Shown here: positions 10,227 to 18,395 of the stretch, in pieces
How the letters are laid out: every line of letters begins with the position of its first letter
Position numbering within the stretch: the stretch's first letter is position 1
From: DAOUKH01 sp965207995
GTDB taxonomy: Bacteria > Chloroflexota > Dehalococcoidia > SHYB01
DNA: 64,000 nucleotides
Assembly: GCA_965207995.1 (NCBI GenBank)
Contig: OZ242299.1
Span: forward strand, 744,001 to 808,000
Direction: 5' to 3'
Notes under the pieces: model-generated
The model's database searches: none
Told to the model about the DNA's origin: nothing
The model's input: only the letters and a program-made list of their open reading frames with translations
Position numbers and translations under genes: made by a program

Positions 10227-11083
10227 GTAGGGTTGTACGAGTGTCACTAGCCCTGATGATGGTGGGGATTGCCCTGCTAGGAGCGGGCCTGCACCAGCCG
10301 GGCGGCGCGAAGGCCTCCGGGCACAGCGCCGAGCGGAGCTTCGCATCGCCGTGGGTGGCCCCCGGGAACCATCTGCAGGTGACCATCGCAGCAGAAGACT
10401 ACGGCGCATTCGGCCAAGTGGTGGAGACGCTGCCGGCGGGGTTCCGTTTCGTAGAATCCAGTCTCTCTGCCGCGGCAGTGAACGTGGAGGCCGATACAGT
10501 CACGTTTACGCTGTTGGGGGACGAGGCGTTTTCCTACACCGTGGAGGCTCCCGCCGCCGAGGGCTCCTACACCTTCTCCGGTATCGTGCGGGACATCAAC
10601 AGGGTGGAGACGGAGGTCGGCGGCGCGACGAGCGTGCGGGTCGGCCCTCCGCCCACACCGGTCCCCACACCGACCCCGACGGCCACGCCCACGCCGACAC
10701 CAACGCCGGTCCCCACACCGACGCCGACGGCTACCCCAACTCCCACGCCGACGCCGATTCCCACGAGCACACCGGTGCCAACACCCACGCCGACCGCTAC
10801 CCCCACGGCCACGCCAACAGCTACTCCAACCGCCACGCCGACGGCTGCCCCCACTCCCACGCCCACGGCTACCCCGACAGCCAGGGCGACGGCCACGCTG
10901 GTCCCGACGGCCACGTCCACCCCAACGGCCACTCCCGTGCCGCCGGCGGAACCCCCTGAGGCGGACGACGGCAGGTCCGTCTTGGTCGCGCTCATCCCGC
11001 TGGCCGCCCTCTTGGGCGCACTAGCAATCGCCTACGCGCTCATCCGAATCATGCGCCGGCCGGACACCACCAACGGCGGATAG
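10223..11083 (+). CDS. Membrane-anchored surface protein with Pro/Thr stalk
   Basis: The start codon overlaps the stop of the giant surface gene (ATGA), so the two are translationally coupled. The 286-residue product has a signal peptide (LALMMVGIALLGAGL), then one beta-rich domain of about 100 residues with the segments VAPGNHLQVTI, VVETLPAGFRFVESSL, FTLLG and YTFSGIV. This resembles the DUF11-like conserved-repeat fold of cell-surface proteins. About 90 residues of TPTPTATP repeats form a stalk, and a C-terminal transmembrane helix (ALIPLAALLGALAIAYALI) is followed by a basic tail RIMRR. The layout is a type I membrane protein standing off the cell surface. It may anchor or accompany the upstream secreted protein. 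Function is unknown. Confidence 0.85.
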   Translation: MSRVVRVSLALMMVGIALLGAGLHQPGGAKASGHSAERSFASPWVAPGNHLQVTIAAEDYGAFGQVVETLPAGFRFVESSLSAAAVNVEADTVTFTLLGDEAFSYTVEAPAAEGSYTFSGIVRDINRVETEVGGATSVRVGPPPTPVPTPTPTATPTPTPTPVPTPTPTATPTPTPTPIPTSTPVPTPTPTATPTATPTATPTATPTAAPTPTPTATPTARATATLVPTATSTPTATPVPPAEPPEADDGRSVLVALIPLAALLGALAIAYALIRIMRRPDTTNGG

Positions 11084-11105
11084 GAGTCTCCCGGCGCCGC
11101 CTCGT

Positions 11106-11801
11106 CTAGCTCAGCCCGAGGTTCGCAAGCGCCGCCCGGGCAGCCTCCCGCTCGGCCTTCTGCTTGCTCGGCCCTGAGCCTTCACCCGCGACGGCTCCGT
11201 CCACAATCACCTCGACGGTGAAGTCGCGGTCATGGTCGGGGCCTTCTTCCTTCACGGTGCGGTAGACGGGCGGCGGGCTGCCTTCGGCCTGCACGCGCTC
11301 CTGCAGCAGCGACTTGAAGTCGTCGACCAGGCCCGGCGGAAGGCTCTCCAGCCTGTCATTGAACAGCTTGAGCGTCCACCGCTTGGCCTTGGCGTAACCC
11401 TGGTCGAGCAAGATTGCTCCAAGCACGGCCTCGAAGCCGCGGGCGAGGTTGCGCTCACGGGTGCGCCCGCCGCTCGTCTCCTCGCCGTGACCCAGGTACA
11501 GGCGCTCGCCAAGCTCGAGCTCGGCGGCGACGGCGGCGAGGGTCGCCGACCGCACCAACCCCGAGCGGAGCGCGGTCAGACGGCCTTCGGCTAGGTCGGG
11601 ATAGCGTCCATACAGGTGCTCGGCAACCACGAGCCCGAGGAAGGCGTCGCCCAGGTATTCCAGGCGCTCGTTACTCTCCGTCGCGTCGTCGGGCGCCTCG
11701 TGGACGTAGGAGCGGTGGGTCAGCGCGAGCTTGAGGAGCGACCGGTCCTTGAACTCGATACCGAGCCGGCGCTCCAATGTTGCTTCAGGTGGGCGGGGCA
11801 T
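11106..11801 (-). CDS. rnc: Ribonuclease III
   Basis: 231 residues, a normal length. It cleaves double-stranded RNA during rRNA and mRNA processing in the cytoplasm. The N-terminal endonuclease domain has the family signature NERLEYLGDAFLG, with both Glu and the Asp in place, and a second active-site helix LARGFEAVLGAI. The C-terminal about 70 residues form a double-stranded RNA binding domain (VDDFKSLLQE to KAEREAARAAL). In the second helix the Glu is present, but the position usually held by Asp (as in L-A-D-x-x-E-A) reads Arg. The gene converges on the surface locus and diverges from cca. Confidence 0.93.
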   Translation of the reverse strand: MPRPPEATLERRLGIEFKDRSLLKLALTHRSYVHEAPDDATESNERLEYLGDAFLGLVVAEHLYGRYPDLAEGRLTALRSGLVRSATLAAVAAELELGERLYLGHGEETSGGRTRERNLARGFEAVLGAILLDQGYAKAKRWTLKLFNDRLESLPPGLVDDFKSLLQERVQAEGSPPPVYRTVKEEGPDHDRDFTVEVIVDGAVAGEGSGPSKQKAEREAARAALANLGLS

Positions 11802-11839
11802 AGCTCATTGTAACCACCGTCACCGATGGAGAGCGGGCC

Positions 11840-11845
11840 TATAAT
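11840..11845 (+). promoter_or_regulatory. Candidate -10 element of cca
   Basis: A perfect TATAAT lies between the divergent rnc and cca genes. It would start transcription near 11852. That excludes the upstream in-frame ATG at 11826 as a start and fits ATG 11880. No good -35 hexamer is visible at 16-18 bases. Confidence 0.5.
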
Positions 11846-11879
11846 CGCTTCAAGGTTTCAAGAGACTGCCGTCCGCACC

Positions 11880-13133
11880 ATGTCCGACTACGCCGCCATC
11901 GACAACATCGCCGCGCGAATCGAAGCGCGCCTCTCCGGCGAGGAGCAGGCCTTGCTGCGCGCCGCGGCGGAGCGCGCCGTCAAGCACGGCGGGCGCGCCT
12001 ACCTCGTCGGCGGCGTGGTGCGCGACCTGCTGCTCGGCGCCGACGGGCTCGACCTCGACGTCGTCGTCGAGGGGGACGCCCGCGAGACGGCGCGCGGCCT
12101 CGCCGCCGACCTCGGCGGCACGGTCAAAACCCACGACCGATTCCTGACTGCAACGGTGGCGGTCGGTGCGGTCAGGGCCGACTTCGCCACCGCGCGGCGG
12201 GAGCGGTACGCGAGACCGGGGGTGCTGCCCACGGTGCAGGCCGCCGACCTCGCCGCCGACCTGGCGCGGCGCGACTTCACGGTCAACGCGATGGCGGCCT
12301 CGCTCGACCCACAGCGGTTCGGCGACGTGATCGACCCCCACGACGGGCGCGTCGACCTCGACGCGGGGCTCATCCGCGTCCTCCATGAACGGAGCTTCGT
12401 CGACGACGCGACGCGCATCCTGCGGGCCTGCCGCTACGCGGCCCGCTTCGGGTTCGCGCTCGAAGCGGAGACGGAGCGGCTGGCGAAGGAGGGGGCGGGC
12501 CGGCTGCGCCCCATCAGCGGGAGCCGGCTGCGCCACGAGCTCGAACGCACGCTGGAGGAGACCACACCGGGCGCGGCGTTCGAGCTTGCCGAGCGGCTTG
12601 GCGCGCTTGAAGCCCTCCAGCCCGCCTTCCGGCTCGGTCCCGCCACCGCCCGCGCGCTCGACCAAGCCGGCGGGACGGCGCTGGGCTTCGCCATCCTCGG
12701 AACAGGGCTCTCAGAGGAAACGGCCGCGGCACTGGCGAAGCGGCTCGCCGCCCCGGTCTCAGTCCGGCGCGCCATGATCGATGCGGCCCGGCTCGCCGCC
12801 CGCCTGGACGCGTTGACGGCGCCCTCGTTCAAGAACAGCGAGGTCCACGCCGCACTGTCGCCGTACGTTCGCGAGGCCGTTGTTGCTTGCCGTCTCACCG
12901 CACCCGACGGGATAATGGCCGAGCGGATCGACGACTTCACCGAGCGGCTGGCGGACGTCCGGCCCGCGTTGAGTGGCGATGACCTCATCGACTTCGGCGT
13001 CGAGCCCGGCCCCCGCATCGGGCGCCTGCTGGCGGAGTTGCTGCGGGCCCGCCTTGACGGCGAGGTCGAGACGCGAGAGGACGAAATCGAGGCCGTCCGC
13101 AGGGCGGCAGGAGACGGCGAAGGGACACGATGA
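11880..13133 (+). CDS. cca: CCA tRNA nucleotidyltransferase / poly(A) polymerase family protein
   Basis: About 417 residues. It adds or repairs the CCA end of tRNA from CTP and ATP. Class II nucleotidyltransferase motifs are clear: YLVGGVVRDLLLG, the metal-binding pair LDLDVVVEGD, and LARRDFTVNAMA, followed by RILRACRYAARFGF of the RNA-head domain. The C-terminus carries the tail segment G-V-x-P-G-P-R-I-G-x-L-L. There is no HD phosphohydrolase motif. I prefer ATG 11880 to the in-frame ATG at 11826 because a TATAAT at 11840 lies between them. The stop overlaps the start of the next small gene by 4 bases. A true poly(A) polymerase role cannot be excluded from sequence alone. Confidence 0.9.
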   Translation: MSDYAAIDNIAARIEARLSGEEQALLRAAAERAVKHGGRAYLVGGVVRDLLLGADGLDLDVVVEGDARETARGLAADLGGTVKTHDRFLTATVAVGAVRADFATARRERYARPGVLPTVQAADLAADLARRDFTVNAMAASLDPQRFGDVIDPHDGRVDLDAGLIRVLHERSFVDDATRILRACRYAARFGFALEAETERLAKEGAGRLRPISGSRLRHELERTLEETTPGAAFELAERLGALEALQPAFRLGPATARALDQAGGTALGFAILGTGLSEETAAALAKRLAAPVSVRRAMIDAARLAARLDALTAPSFKNSEVHAALSPYVREAVVACRLTAPDGIMAERIDDFTERLADVRPALSGDDLIDFGVEPGPRIGRLLAELLRARLDGEVETREDEIEAVRRAAGDGEGTR

Positions 13134-13357
13134 CGACCGACGCTTCGGCCACGTGCGAAGTCTGCAGCGAGGCGATGGACCCCGACCATAGCGCCTTCTG
13201 CTCCTCGTGCGGGCGCACCTTCCACCTGACCTGGGACACCCGCCTCGAGATCAAGGACTGCGGCGCGTTCGCCCTCGACGACCAGACGCTGGCCCTCTAC
13301 TTCACCTGTGTCCTCTGCGGAGGGACGCCGCAAGAGGCGGAAGAGCGGCCCTCGTGA
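13130..13357 (+). CDS. Small RING-like zinc-binding protein
   Basis: 75 residues, starting inside the stop of cca (ATGA overlap). Metal ligands are spaced C9-x2-C12-x11-C24-x2-C27-x4-H32-x2-W-x8-C44-x15-C60-x2-C63, a cross-brace pattern like the prokaryotic RING-finger families. In those families the residue after H-x2 is often Cys-Trp; here Trp remains. No catalytic domain is attached. The next reading frame, starting in the GTGA overlap, repeats exactly the same ligand spacing, so the two are tandem paralogues. Role unknown; co-transcription with cca is likely. Confidence 0.75.
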   Translation: MTTDASATCEVCSEAMDPDHSAFCSSCGRTFHLTWDTRLEIKDCGAFALDDQTLALYFTCVLCGGTPQEAEERPS

Positions 13358-13611
13358 CGCAACCACAGACCAGCCCCGTCACCTAGCCCCACTCGCACCC
13401 GCGGGTCTTCCGCGGCGAGCCGTGCCGCATCTGCGGCGACCTCACCGACGAGCGTCTCGACTCGAGCTGCCGCATCTGCGGCGGGCCTGTGCACGTCGCC
13501 TGGGCCGAGGGAGCGCCGGAGTCGGCCTGCAGCCAGGTGGTGAGTCCGCTCCAATGCTGCGGCATCGCATTCGTCTGCAACGCCTGCGCCGCGGAGGGGT
13601 CGCTGGCGTAG
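13354..13611 (+). pseudogene. Second RING-like zinc protein, interrupted by an in-frame amber codon
   Basis: GTG 13354 overlaps the TGA of the preceding gene (GTGA). Ten codons later the frame meets TAG at 13384-13386, then stays open for 74 codons to TAG 13609. The open part carries C-x2-C-x11-C-x2-C-x4-H-x2-W-x8-C-x15-C-x2-C, identical in every spacing to the upstream paralogue, and ends CAAEGSLA. No ATG, GTG or TTG occurs in frame between the amber codon and the first Cys pair. Either this is a young nonsense pseudogene, a sequencing error, an amber readthrough gene, or it starts at an unusual codon. Preservation of all ligands suggests the protein was functional recently. Confidence 0.6.
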
Positions 13612-13633
13612 GCCGGGGCGGGGGCCCCCTACG

Positions 13634-13750
13634 GCCTCTCCCCCTCTGGGGGAGATTTGAGAGAGGGCGCGCGCCGTCAGGCGCGCGAGCGCCCGCAGGG
13701 TGCTGCTCCCTCACCCGGCGCAAAGATCCCCAGAGGGAGTAGAGGCTAAG
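13634..13750. repeat. Type-1 REP-like palindromic element
   Basis: The hairpin CTCCCCC-TCT-GGGGGAG is followed by GAGAGAGGGCGCGC, a second nested palindrome (GGCGCGC...GCGCGCG, GCGCCC) and a closing CAGAGGGAG. The same block recurs at 23345, 23505, 28760, 37010, 50490 and 57722, in both orientations. Here it fills the gap between convergent genes. Confidence 0.75.
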
Positions 13751-13755
13751 CCGGC

Positions 13756-14601
13756 TTACGCCAGTCGCCGGCGGTGAAAGAGATACTGCTGCGCGTAGGC
13801 CGCGTGGTCGCCGAAGTAGCCCGCGGCCCACTCGCGGACGCGGCGGTCGGTGAGGGCCTCGCCGCCGAAGTACCACTCGCGGACGGCCCGGCGCACCCAC
13901 ACGTCGACGGGAAAGGCGCGGGGTTGGTCGAGGGAGAAGGCGAGGACACAGTCGGCGACCTTCTCGCCGACGCCGTAGAAGCTTAGCAAGGCAGTCTTGG
14001 CCTCATCGTAGGGTGCGCCGCGCAGGGCCAGGAGCCCCTGGGGCAGGTCGAGGGCGGCGCGGGCGGTCCTCGTAAGGAACTTGGCGCGCCACCCAAGTCC
14101 CATGCGGCGGAACTCCTGCTCGGAGACCTCGGCCAGGACGGCCGGTCCGGGAAAGGCGAAGGCGCGGTCGAGACCGAAGCCTCCACCGGCGATCGGGTCG
14201 CCGAAGGCGGCGGCGATGTCCTCCACGTGCTTCGTGATGCGCTTGATGTTCGAGTATGACGAGATGACGAACGCCACCAGGCACTCCCACGGGTCCTGCC
14301 GGGTGAGGCGCAGGCCGCGGTACTCGGCGGCCGCCTCGGCGAGCCTGGGGTCGCCGGCGGCGAACCGGTAGAAGGGCTCGAGGTCATCGTCCAGGCGGAG
14401 GTAGGAACGGAGGACGGGAACGGCGGCCTCCGGCGGCGTGGGGGCGGAGTCGAACTCGACACCGCCGGGAGCCGGTCTCACCCGAAAGACGTCGCCCCCC
14501 ACGATGCCGACGTGGGCCTCGCCGTCCCTGCGCCAGCGGAAAGTCTGCCCCGACTCCAAGGTGTGCCCGAGGTCGATGGGCCCGTTCGCGGGAAGGAACA
14601 C
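13756..14601 (-). CDS. 8-oxoguanine DNA glycosylase / AP lyase (OGG1 type)
   Basis: About 281 residues. It removes 8-oxoguanine from DNA and cuts the abasic site. The N-terminal OGG_N-like domain contains LESGQTFRWRR. The HhH-GPD domain contains QDPWECLVAFVISSYSNIKRI-like text (QDPWECL, then SSYSNIKRI) and the hairpin GVGEKVADC with the Schiff-base Lys, followed by FPVDVWV with the catalytic Asp. The in-frame ATG further upstream at 14682 would overlap the helicase gene heavily and encode an Arg-rich stretch. I therefore take GTG 14601, 8 bases after the helicase stop. It is cotranscribed with that helicase, a sensible DNA-repair pairing. Confidence 0.9.
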   Translation of the reverse strand: MFLPANGPIDLGHTLESGQTFRWRRDGEAHVGIVGGDVFRVRPAPGGVEFDSAPTPPEAAVPVLRSYLRLDDDLEPFYRFAAGDPRLAEAAAEYRGLRLTRQDPWECLVAFVISSYSNIKRITKHVEDIAAAFGDPIAGGGFGLDRAFAFPGPAVLAEVSEQEFRRMGLGWRAKFLTRTARAALDLPQGLLALRGAPYDEAKTALLSFYGVGEKVADCVLAFSLDQPRAFPVDVWVRRAVREWYFGGEALTDRRVREWAAGYFGDHAAYAQQYLFHRRRLA

Positions 14602-14609
14602 GGCGCGGC

Positions 14610-17537
14610 CTACGCGCCGCCGGCGAGCCAGCCGGCGACGGCGTCGGGTATGTCGCCCACCGGCCCGGCCCGGAAGGTGCACCGCGGGATCGAGTCGACG
14701 AACGTCTTGCCGTAGACCTTGGTCAGCACGCGGCGGTCGAGGCAGAGCAGGACGCCCTTGTCCGTCTTGCGGCGGATGAGGCGTCCGAAGCCCTGCTTGA
14801 ATCGCAGCACGGCCTGAGGGATACCGTACTGCTCGAATGGAGCATCGAACTGCTGGGATCGGGCGGCGAAGACGGGGTCGTTTGGCACGTTGAACGGCAG
14901 CTTGGTGATGACCAGGACGCTCAGGGCGTCGCCGGGAATGTCCACGCCCTCCCAGAAACTGCCGGTACCGAGGATGATGGCCCGCGGGTCCGACTGCAGG
15001 CGTTGGACGAGCTGGGCCGGGTTGCCGTCCTGGCCCTGGGCAAGCACGGTGATCTCCTCGCCGGTGAGGAGGTCGGGGAGGAAGCGGCGGGCCGTCCTCA
15101 GCGACGCTCGCGACGTGAAGAGGGCGAGCATCCGTCCTCCGGCGGCGCGGGCGGCCTCGGCGATGGCGTCGTGGACCGCCGCCTGGTAGCCGGGGTGGTT
15201 GGGCTCGGGGATGTCGTTGGGGAAGAAGCCGAGGACGCGGCTGGGGTAGTCGAACGGGGAGCCGACCATGAGCTCGTTCGGACGGTCGAGAGAAAGCCGC
15301 TCCTCGATGTACCCCAGGCTGCCGCCCACGCTGAGCGTGGCGCTAGTGAGGACCACGCTCTTCTTCTGGTCGAAAAGGCGCTGGTTGAGGTCGGCGCCGA
15401 CGTGCAACGGGGCCGACTGGAGGCGCGTCACGCCGTCCCGCGCGCCGACCTCGATCCAATAGATGCCGCCCTCGTCGGGGTTGGCGACGGCGGCCCGCAG
15501 GCCGTCCCTCAGTTCGGCGAGCTGCTCGGCCACGGCCTGGGCCTCCAGTAAGAGGCCTTCTTTGTCGGGAATCTCGCCGTCGACGGCGCTCGTGGCGAGG
15601 TTCGCCGCCTTGTCGACACCGCGCGCCAGCGCGGCGAGGGCGATGTCGGCCTGCTCCCACTCCGCCTGTATGGCCGACCACGCCGGCTGGTTGCGCAGCG
15701 CGCCGGTCAGCCGGAGCGACACGTTATAGTCGCCGCCGCTGTCGGAGCGCTTCGTGGCGAAGTCGGTGAGCGCCTTGAACAGCATGGTGAGGTGGCGGCG
15801 CACCTGGAGGACACTCGCCTGCAGGTCTTCGACGACCTGGGCGTAGTCGGCGCGACGCTGCTCGGAGACGGCGATGGAGCGGGCCAGGGCGTCGAGGGGC
15901 GTGGCGACGCCGGTCCCCGCCGACGGCGCGCCGCCGAGGACACGTTCCATGACGCGGTCGAAACCCTCCTCGCTGACGGTGAAGCCCCACTGGTTGGTGA
16001 CGACCTCTTCGAGGTTGTGCGCCTCGTCGACGACGAGATGGTCGTAGTCGGGGAGCAGGCTCTCGTTAGTTGCGCCGAGGGCGAGCAGGGCATGGTTAAC
16101 GACGACCAGGTCGGCGCCTTCCGCGCGGCGGCGGGCGGCTTGGTAGAAGCAGCGTCCTTGTTTGGCGAAGGAGCAGCGTCCGATCTGCCCTTCGGCACCC
16201 TGAGCGGAGAGGCGGTTCCAGATGGGCCAGTCCTGCGGGCTTAGCGAGAGCTCGTTGCGGTCGCCGGTAGAAGTTGTTTGGAGCCAGACCAGGACCTTGG
16301 CGGTCAGGCGAGCTTCGGCGGCGCTGAGCGACTGGCCGTTCCTGAGCGCGGCCCACCGTCGGAGGCAGAGGTAGTTGGCGCGGCCCTTCAGCAGCGCCGT
16401 CCTCGCCGCGCCGCCCTCGACTTCTCCCGCGCGCCCCAGCGTTTCGAGCGCGGCGGGGATGTCTTTGGTGAGGAGCTGTTCCTGGAGGTTGATGGTGTTG
16501 GTGGAAACGACGACGCGCTCGCCGTTGCCGACGGCGTGGCGGACGGCGGGCAGCAGGTAGGCGAGCGACTTGCCGACGCCGGTGCCGGCCTCCACGACGA
16601 GGCGGCCCCCCTCGTCCAACGAGCCCGCTACGGCTTCGGCCATCGCGGTCTGCTCCGTGCGGGCCTCATAGCCGGGGAGAATGCCGGCAAGCGGCCCGCC
16701 GTCGTCGAACCATGCGGCGGCGCGGGCGGATCCTCTCTCAGTCTCTTCCAGAGGGGGAGAGGTAGGAGGGATCTCCCCCAGCGGGGGAGAGGTGCGCGGG
16801 CTGGGGCCGGGGCCTGCGTCGAGGCGTTCCATGAGGTCTTCGAGGTCCACGCCCTCGAAGCCGATCTCTTCACCCGCGCCGGGGGCGCCGAGGGTGGGCG
16901 TCGCCGGCGGGATCACCGCTCTGAGCAGGTGGCGCATCGACCACTCGCTGCGGTCGGCGATGGCGCGGATTCCCGCCTGCACATGCGCGGGCAGCTCGCG
17001 AAGCACGTCGAGCAGGCCAAGGAGCACGCCCATCGCGGCCTCGGCGTCGTCCTGGGCGCGGTGCGGGTTCTCATGGCCGACGGCGAAGTCCCGCGCCAGG
17101 TCCCGCAGCGAGTAGCCGGTCCGCGTAGGAAGGAGGACGGTGGCGAGGTCGAACGTGTCGTAGACCGGCCCCGGCGGGCGCAGGCCGCGGCGGGCAAGGA
17201 AATTAAGGTCAAAGGAGACGTGCTGGCCGACGATTGGGTGGTCGCCGAGAAAGTCCTCAAGGTCGCCGGCGATGGAGGCAAAGGACGGGGCGCCTTCGAG
17301 GTCGGCCGGGGTGATGCCGGTGAGCTGCTGAATGAAGGAGGGGACGCCGCGCCCGGGGTCGACGTAGGAGGTGAAACGTTCAAGGACTTCGCGGCCCCGG
17401 AACTTGACCGCACCGACCTCCATGATCTCGTCGACGCCGGGTTCCAGTCCGGTGGTCTCAAGGTCGATGGCCACGAGCACCGGGTACTCGCCGTCCGGCG
17501 CCGGGGCCGCCGCTCTATGGCCGGAGTCTTCCGTCAA
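14610..17537 (-). CDS. dinG: Fused DEDDh exonuclease - DinG-family DNA helicase
   Basis: 975 residues. Residues ~20-185 are a DnaQ-like 3'-5' exonuclease: DLETTG (motif I), GQHVSFDLNFL (II) and H-R-A-Q-D-D (III). Residues ~300-970 are an SF2 helicase of the DinG/XPD group: Walker A EAGTGVGKS, Fe-S cluster cysteines (ANYLC, then GRCSFAKQGRC), DEAH box VVDEAHNLEE, and motif VI GFGRLIRRK. It probably unwinds damaged or structured DNA 5' to 3' while degrading a strand. The linker between the two enzymes (16730-16796) is encoded by a REP-like palindrome read in frame, giving SPPLGEI and SPPLEETERGS. The gene leads an operon with the OGG1-type glycosylase. Confidence 0.92.
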   Translation of the reverse strand: MTEDSGHRAAAPAPDGEYPVLVAIDLETTGLEPGVDEIMEVGAVKFRGREVLERFTSYVDPGRGVPSFIQQLTGITPADLEGAPSFASIAGDLEDFLGDHPIVGQHVSFDLNFLARRGLRPPGPVYDTFDLATVLLPTRTGYSLRDLARDFAVGHENPHRAQDDAEAAMGVLLGLLDVLRELPAHVQAGIRAIADRSEWSMRHLLRAVIPPATPTLGAPGAGEEIGFEGVDLEDLMERLDAGPGPSPRTSPPLGEIPPTSPPLEETERGSARAAAWFDDGGPLAGILPGYEARTEQTAMAEAVAGSLDEGGRLVVEAGTGVGKSLAYLLPAVRHAVGNGERVVVSTNTINLQEQLLTKDIPAALETLGRAGEVEGGAARTALLKGRANYLCLRRWAALRNGQSLSAAEARLTAKVLVWLQTTSTGDRNELSLSPQDWPIWNRLSAQGAEGQIGRCSFAKQGRCFYQAARRRAEGADLVVVNHALLALGATNESLLPDYDHLVVDEAHNLEEVVTNQWGFTVSEEGFDRVMERVLGGAPSAGTGVATPLDALARSIAVSEQRRADYAQVVEDLQASVLQVRRHLTMLFKALTDFATKRSDSGGDYNVSLRLTGALRNQPAWSAIQAEWEQADIALAALARGVDKAANLATSAVDGEIPDKEGLLLEAQAVAEQLAELRDGLRAAVANPDEGGIYWIEVGARDGVTRLQSAPLHVGADLNQRLFDQKKSVVLTSATLSVGGSLGYIEERLSLDRPNELMVGSPFDYPSRVLGFFPNDIPEPNHPGYQAAVHDAIAEAARAAGGRMLALFTSRASLRTARRFLPDLLTGEEITVLAQGQDGNPAQLVQRLQSDPRAIILGTGSFWEGVDIPGDALSVLVITKLPFNVPNDPVFAARSQQFDAPFEQYGIPQAVLRFKQGFGRLIRRKTDKGVLLCLDRRVLTKVYGKTFVDSIPRCTFRAGPVGDIPDAVAGWLAGGA
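16730..16796. repeat. REP-like palindromes inside the dinG coding region
   Basis: The plus strand reads CTCTCTCAGTCTCTTCCAGA, GGGGGAGAGG and CTCCCCCAGCGGGGGAGAGG within these bases: two copies of the CTCCCCC/GGGGGAG hairpin found elsewhere between genes. They keep the dinG frame open and encode a Pro-rich linker. Confidence 0.75.
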
Positions 17538-17547
17538 TGTGGGCCGG

Positions 17548-18234
17548 CTAACCGTCCGGGGCGCCGAACGGGTCGGAGTGCCCCTGGATCACGCCGTTGG
17601 TGGGGTAGTAGCGCCCCGCGTGGAGCTCCTCAAGAAGCTCGTCCTGACAGGTGATGCGGCGCTCGAACACGGTGGCGCCGCTGCCGATGCCGTGGGTCGA
17701 ATGCGCGTCGCTGCCGCCGGTGCACGGCTTGCCCAAGAGCTTCGCCGCCTCCAGAGCGAACTGGTTCTCGCGGGGGGTGCAGGCCCCGTTCACGACCTCG
17801 ATCGCGTCGGTCAGCTCGAAGACGGGGTGCTCCACCGCCTCCTCCAGCGGCACGGGCTGCTTGAAGAGCAGCGACTTGTTGAGCGGCGGCTTCTCGAAGA
17901 ACCGCCGAAAGGGGTGCACTGAGACCATAAAGCCTCCACATTCCCGGATTACCTTGCGGAGGTGATGGATACGGTGAATGCCGCTTTGGTAGCCGTCCAA
18001 GCCTACCGTGCCGATGTGGCCGTATTCGGTGTCGACCTCCAGCGCCCGGATGAGGAGCAGGTCGGGGTGCTGCTCGGCGAACTTGTTGAAGTCCCACTTG
18101 TCCCAGCCGCCGCCATGCTCGCTGAGGCAGATGCCGTCCAAGCCAAGGCGGCGCGCCTCGGAGACGAGTTCTTCAGGGCTGAGATTGCTGTCCGGTCCAC
18201 CCCTCACGGTGTGGATGTGCATATCGATGATCAA
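17548..18234 (-). CDS. PHP-domain metal-dependent phosphoesterase
   Basis: About 228 residues. It is a PHP-fold hydrolase binding two or three metals, with motifs D-M-H-I-H-T at the N-terminus, SEHGG, VSVHPFRRF and a C-terminal GSDAHSTHGIGSG. Substrate unknown; relatives include histidinol phosphatase and RNase AM-type enzymes. I take TTG 18234 as the start because GGAGGGGG lies 5 bases before it and the protein then begins directly at the metal motif. An in-frame ATG at 18291 would add a Gly/Pro-rich leader not expected in the family. It lies 10 bases upstream of dinG and probably shares its transcript. Confidence 0.8.
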   Translation of the reverse strand: MIIDMHIHTVRGGPDSNLSPEELVSEARRLGLDGICLSEHGGGWDKWDFNKFAEQHPDLLLIRALEVDTEYGHIGTVGLDGYQSGIHRIHHLRKVIRECGGFMVSVHPFRRFFEKPPLNKSLLFKQPVPLEEAVEHPVFELTDAIEVVNGACTPRENQFALEAAKLLGKPCTGGSDAHSTHGIGSGATVFERRITCQDELLEELHAGRYYPTNGVIQGHSDPFGAPDG

Positions 18235-18395
18235 GCGGGCCCCCTCCGTAGGCGGGCCGCCATTGTACCGAGTCGGGAAAAAGCCGGTCAACGCGGAGGC
18301 GTCGCGCCCGGCGCGTCAAAAGTCTTTCTAATGTTGCGCTGCTAGCCTGATTTGCAAGAGGTCACCGCGCACCGGCGCGGACGAAGGAGCGAGCG

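Noticed and set aside
9105..10409. Minus-strand open frame across the end of the adhesin gene
   Set aside because: Spans a gene junction, low-complexity Arg/Gly translation, antisense to two well-supported genes.
13384..13386. Pyrrolysine at the amber codon
   Set aside because: No pyl genes are visible and the codon falls in a non-conserved N-terminal stretch; nonsense mutation, error or simple readthrough is more likely.
16278..17654. Plus-strand 458-codon frame opposite dinG
   Set aside because: dinG has full exonuclease and helicase motifs; this frame has none and is a compositional artefact.
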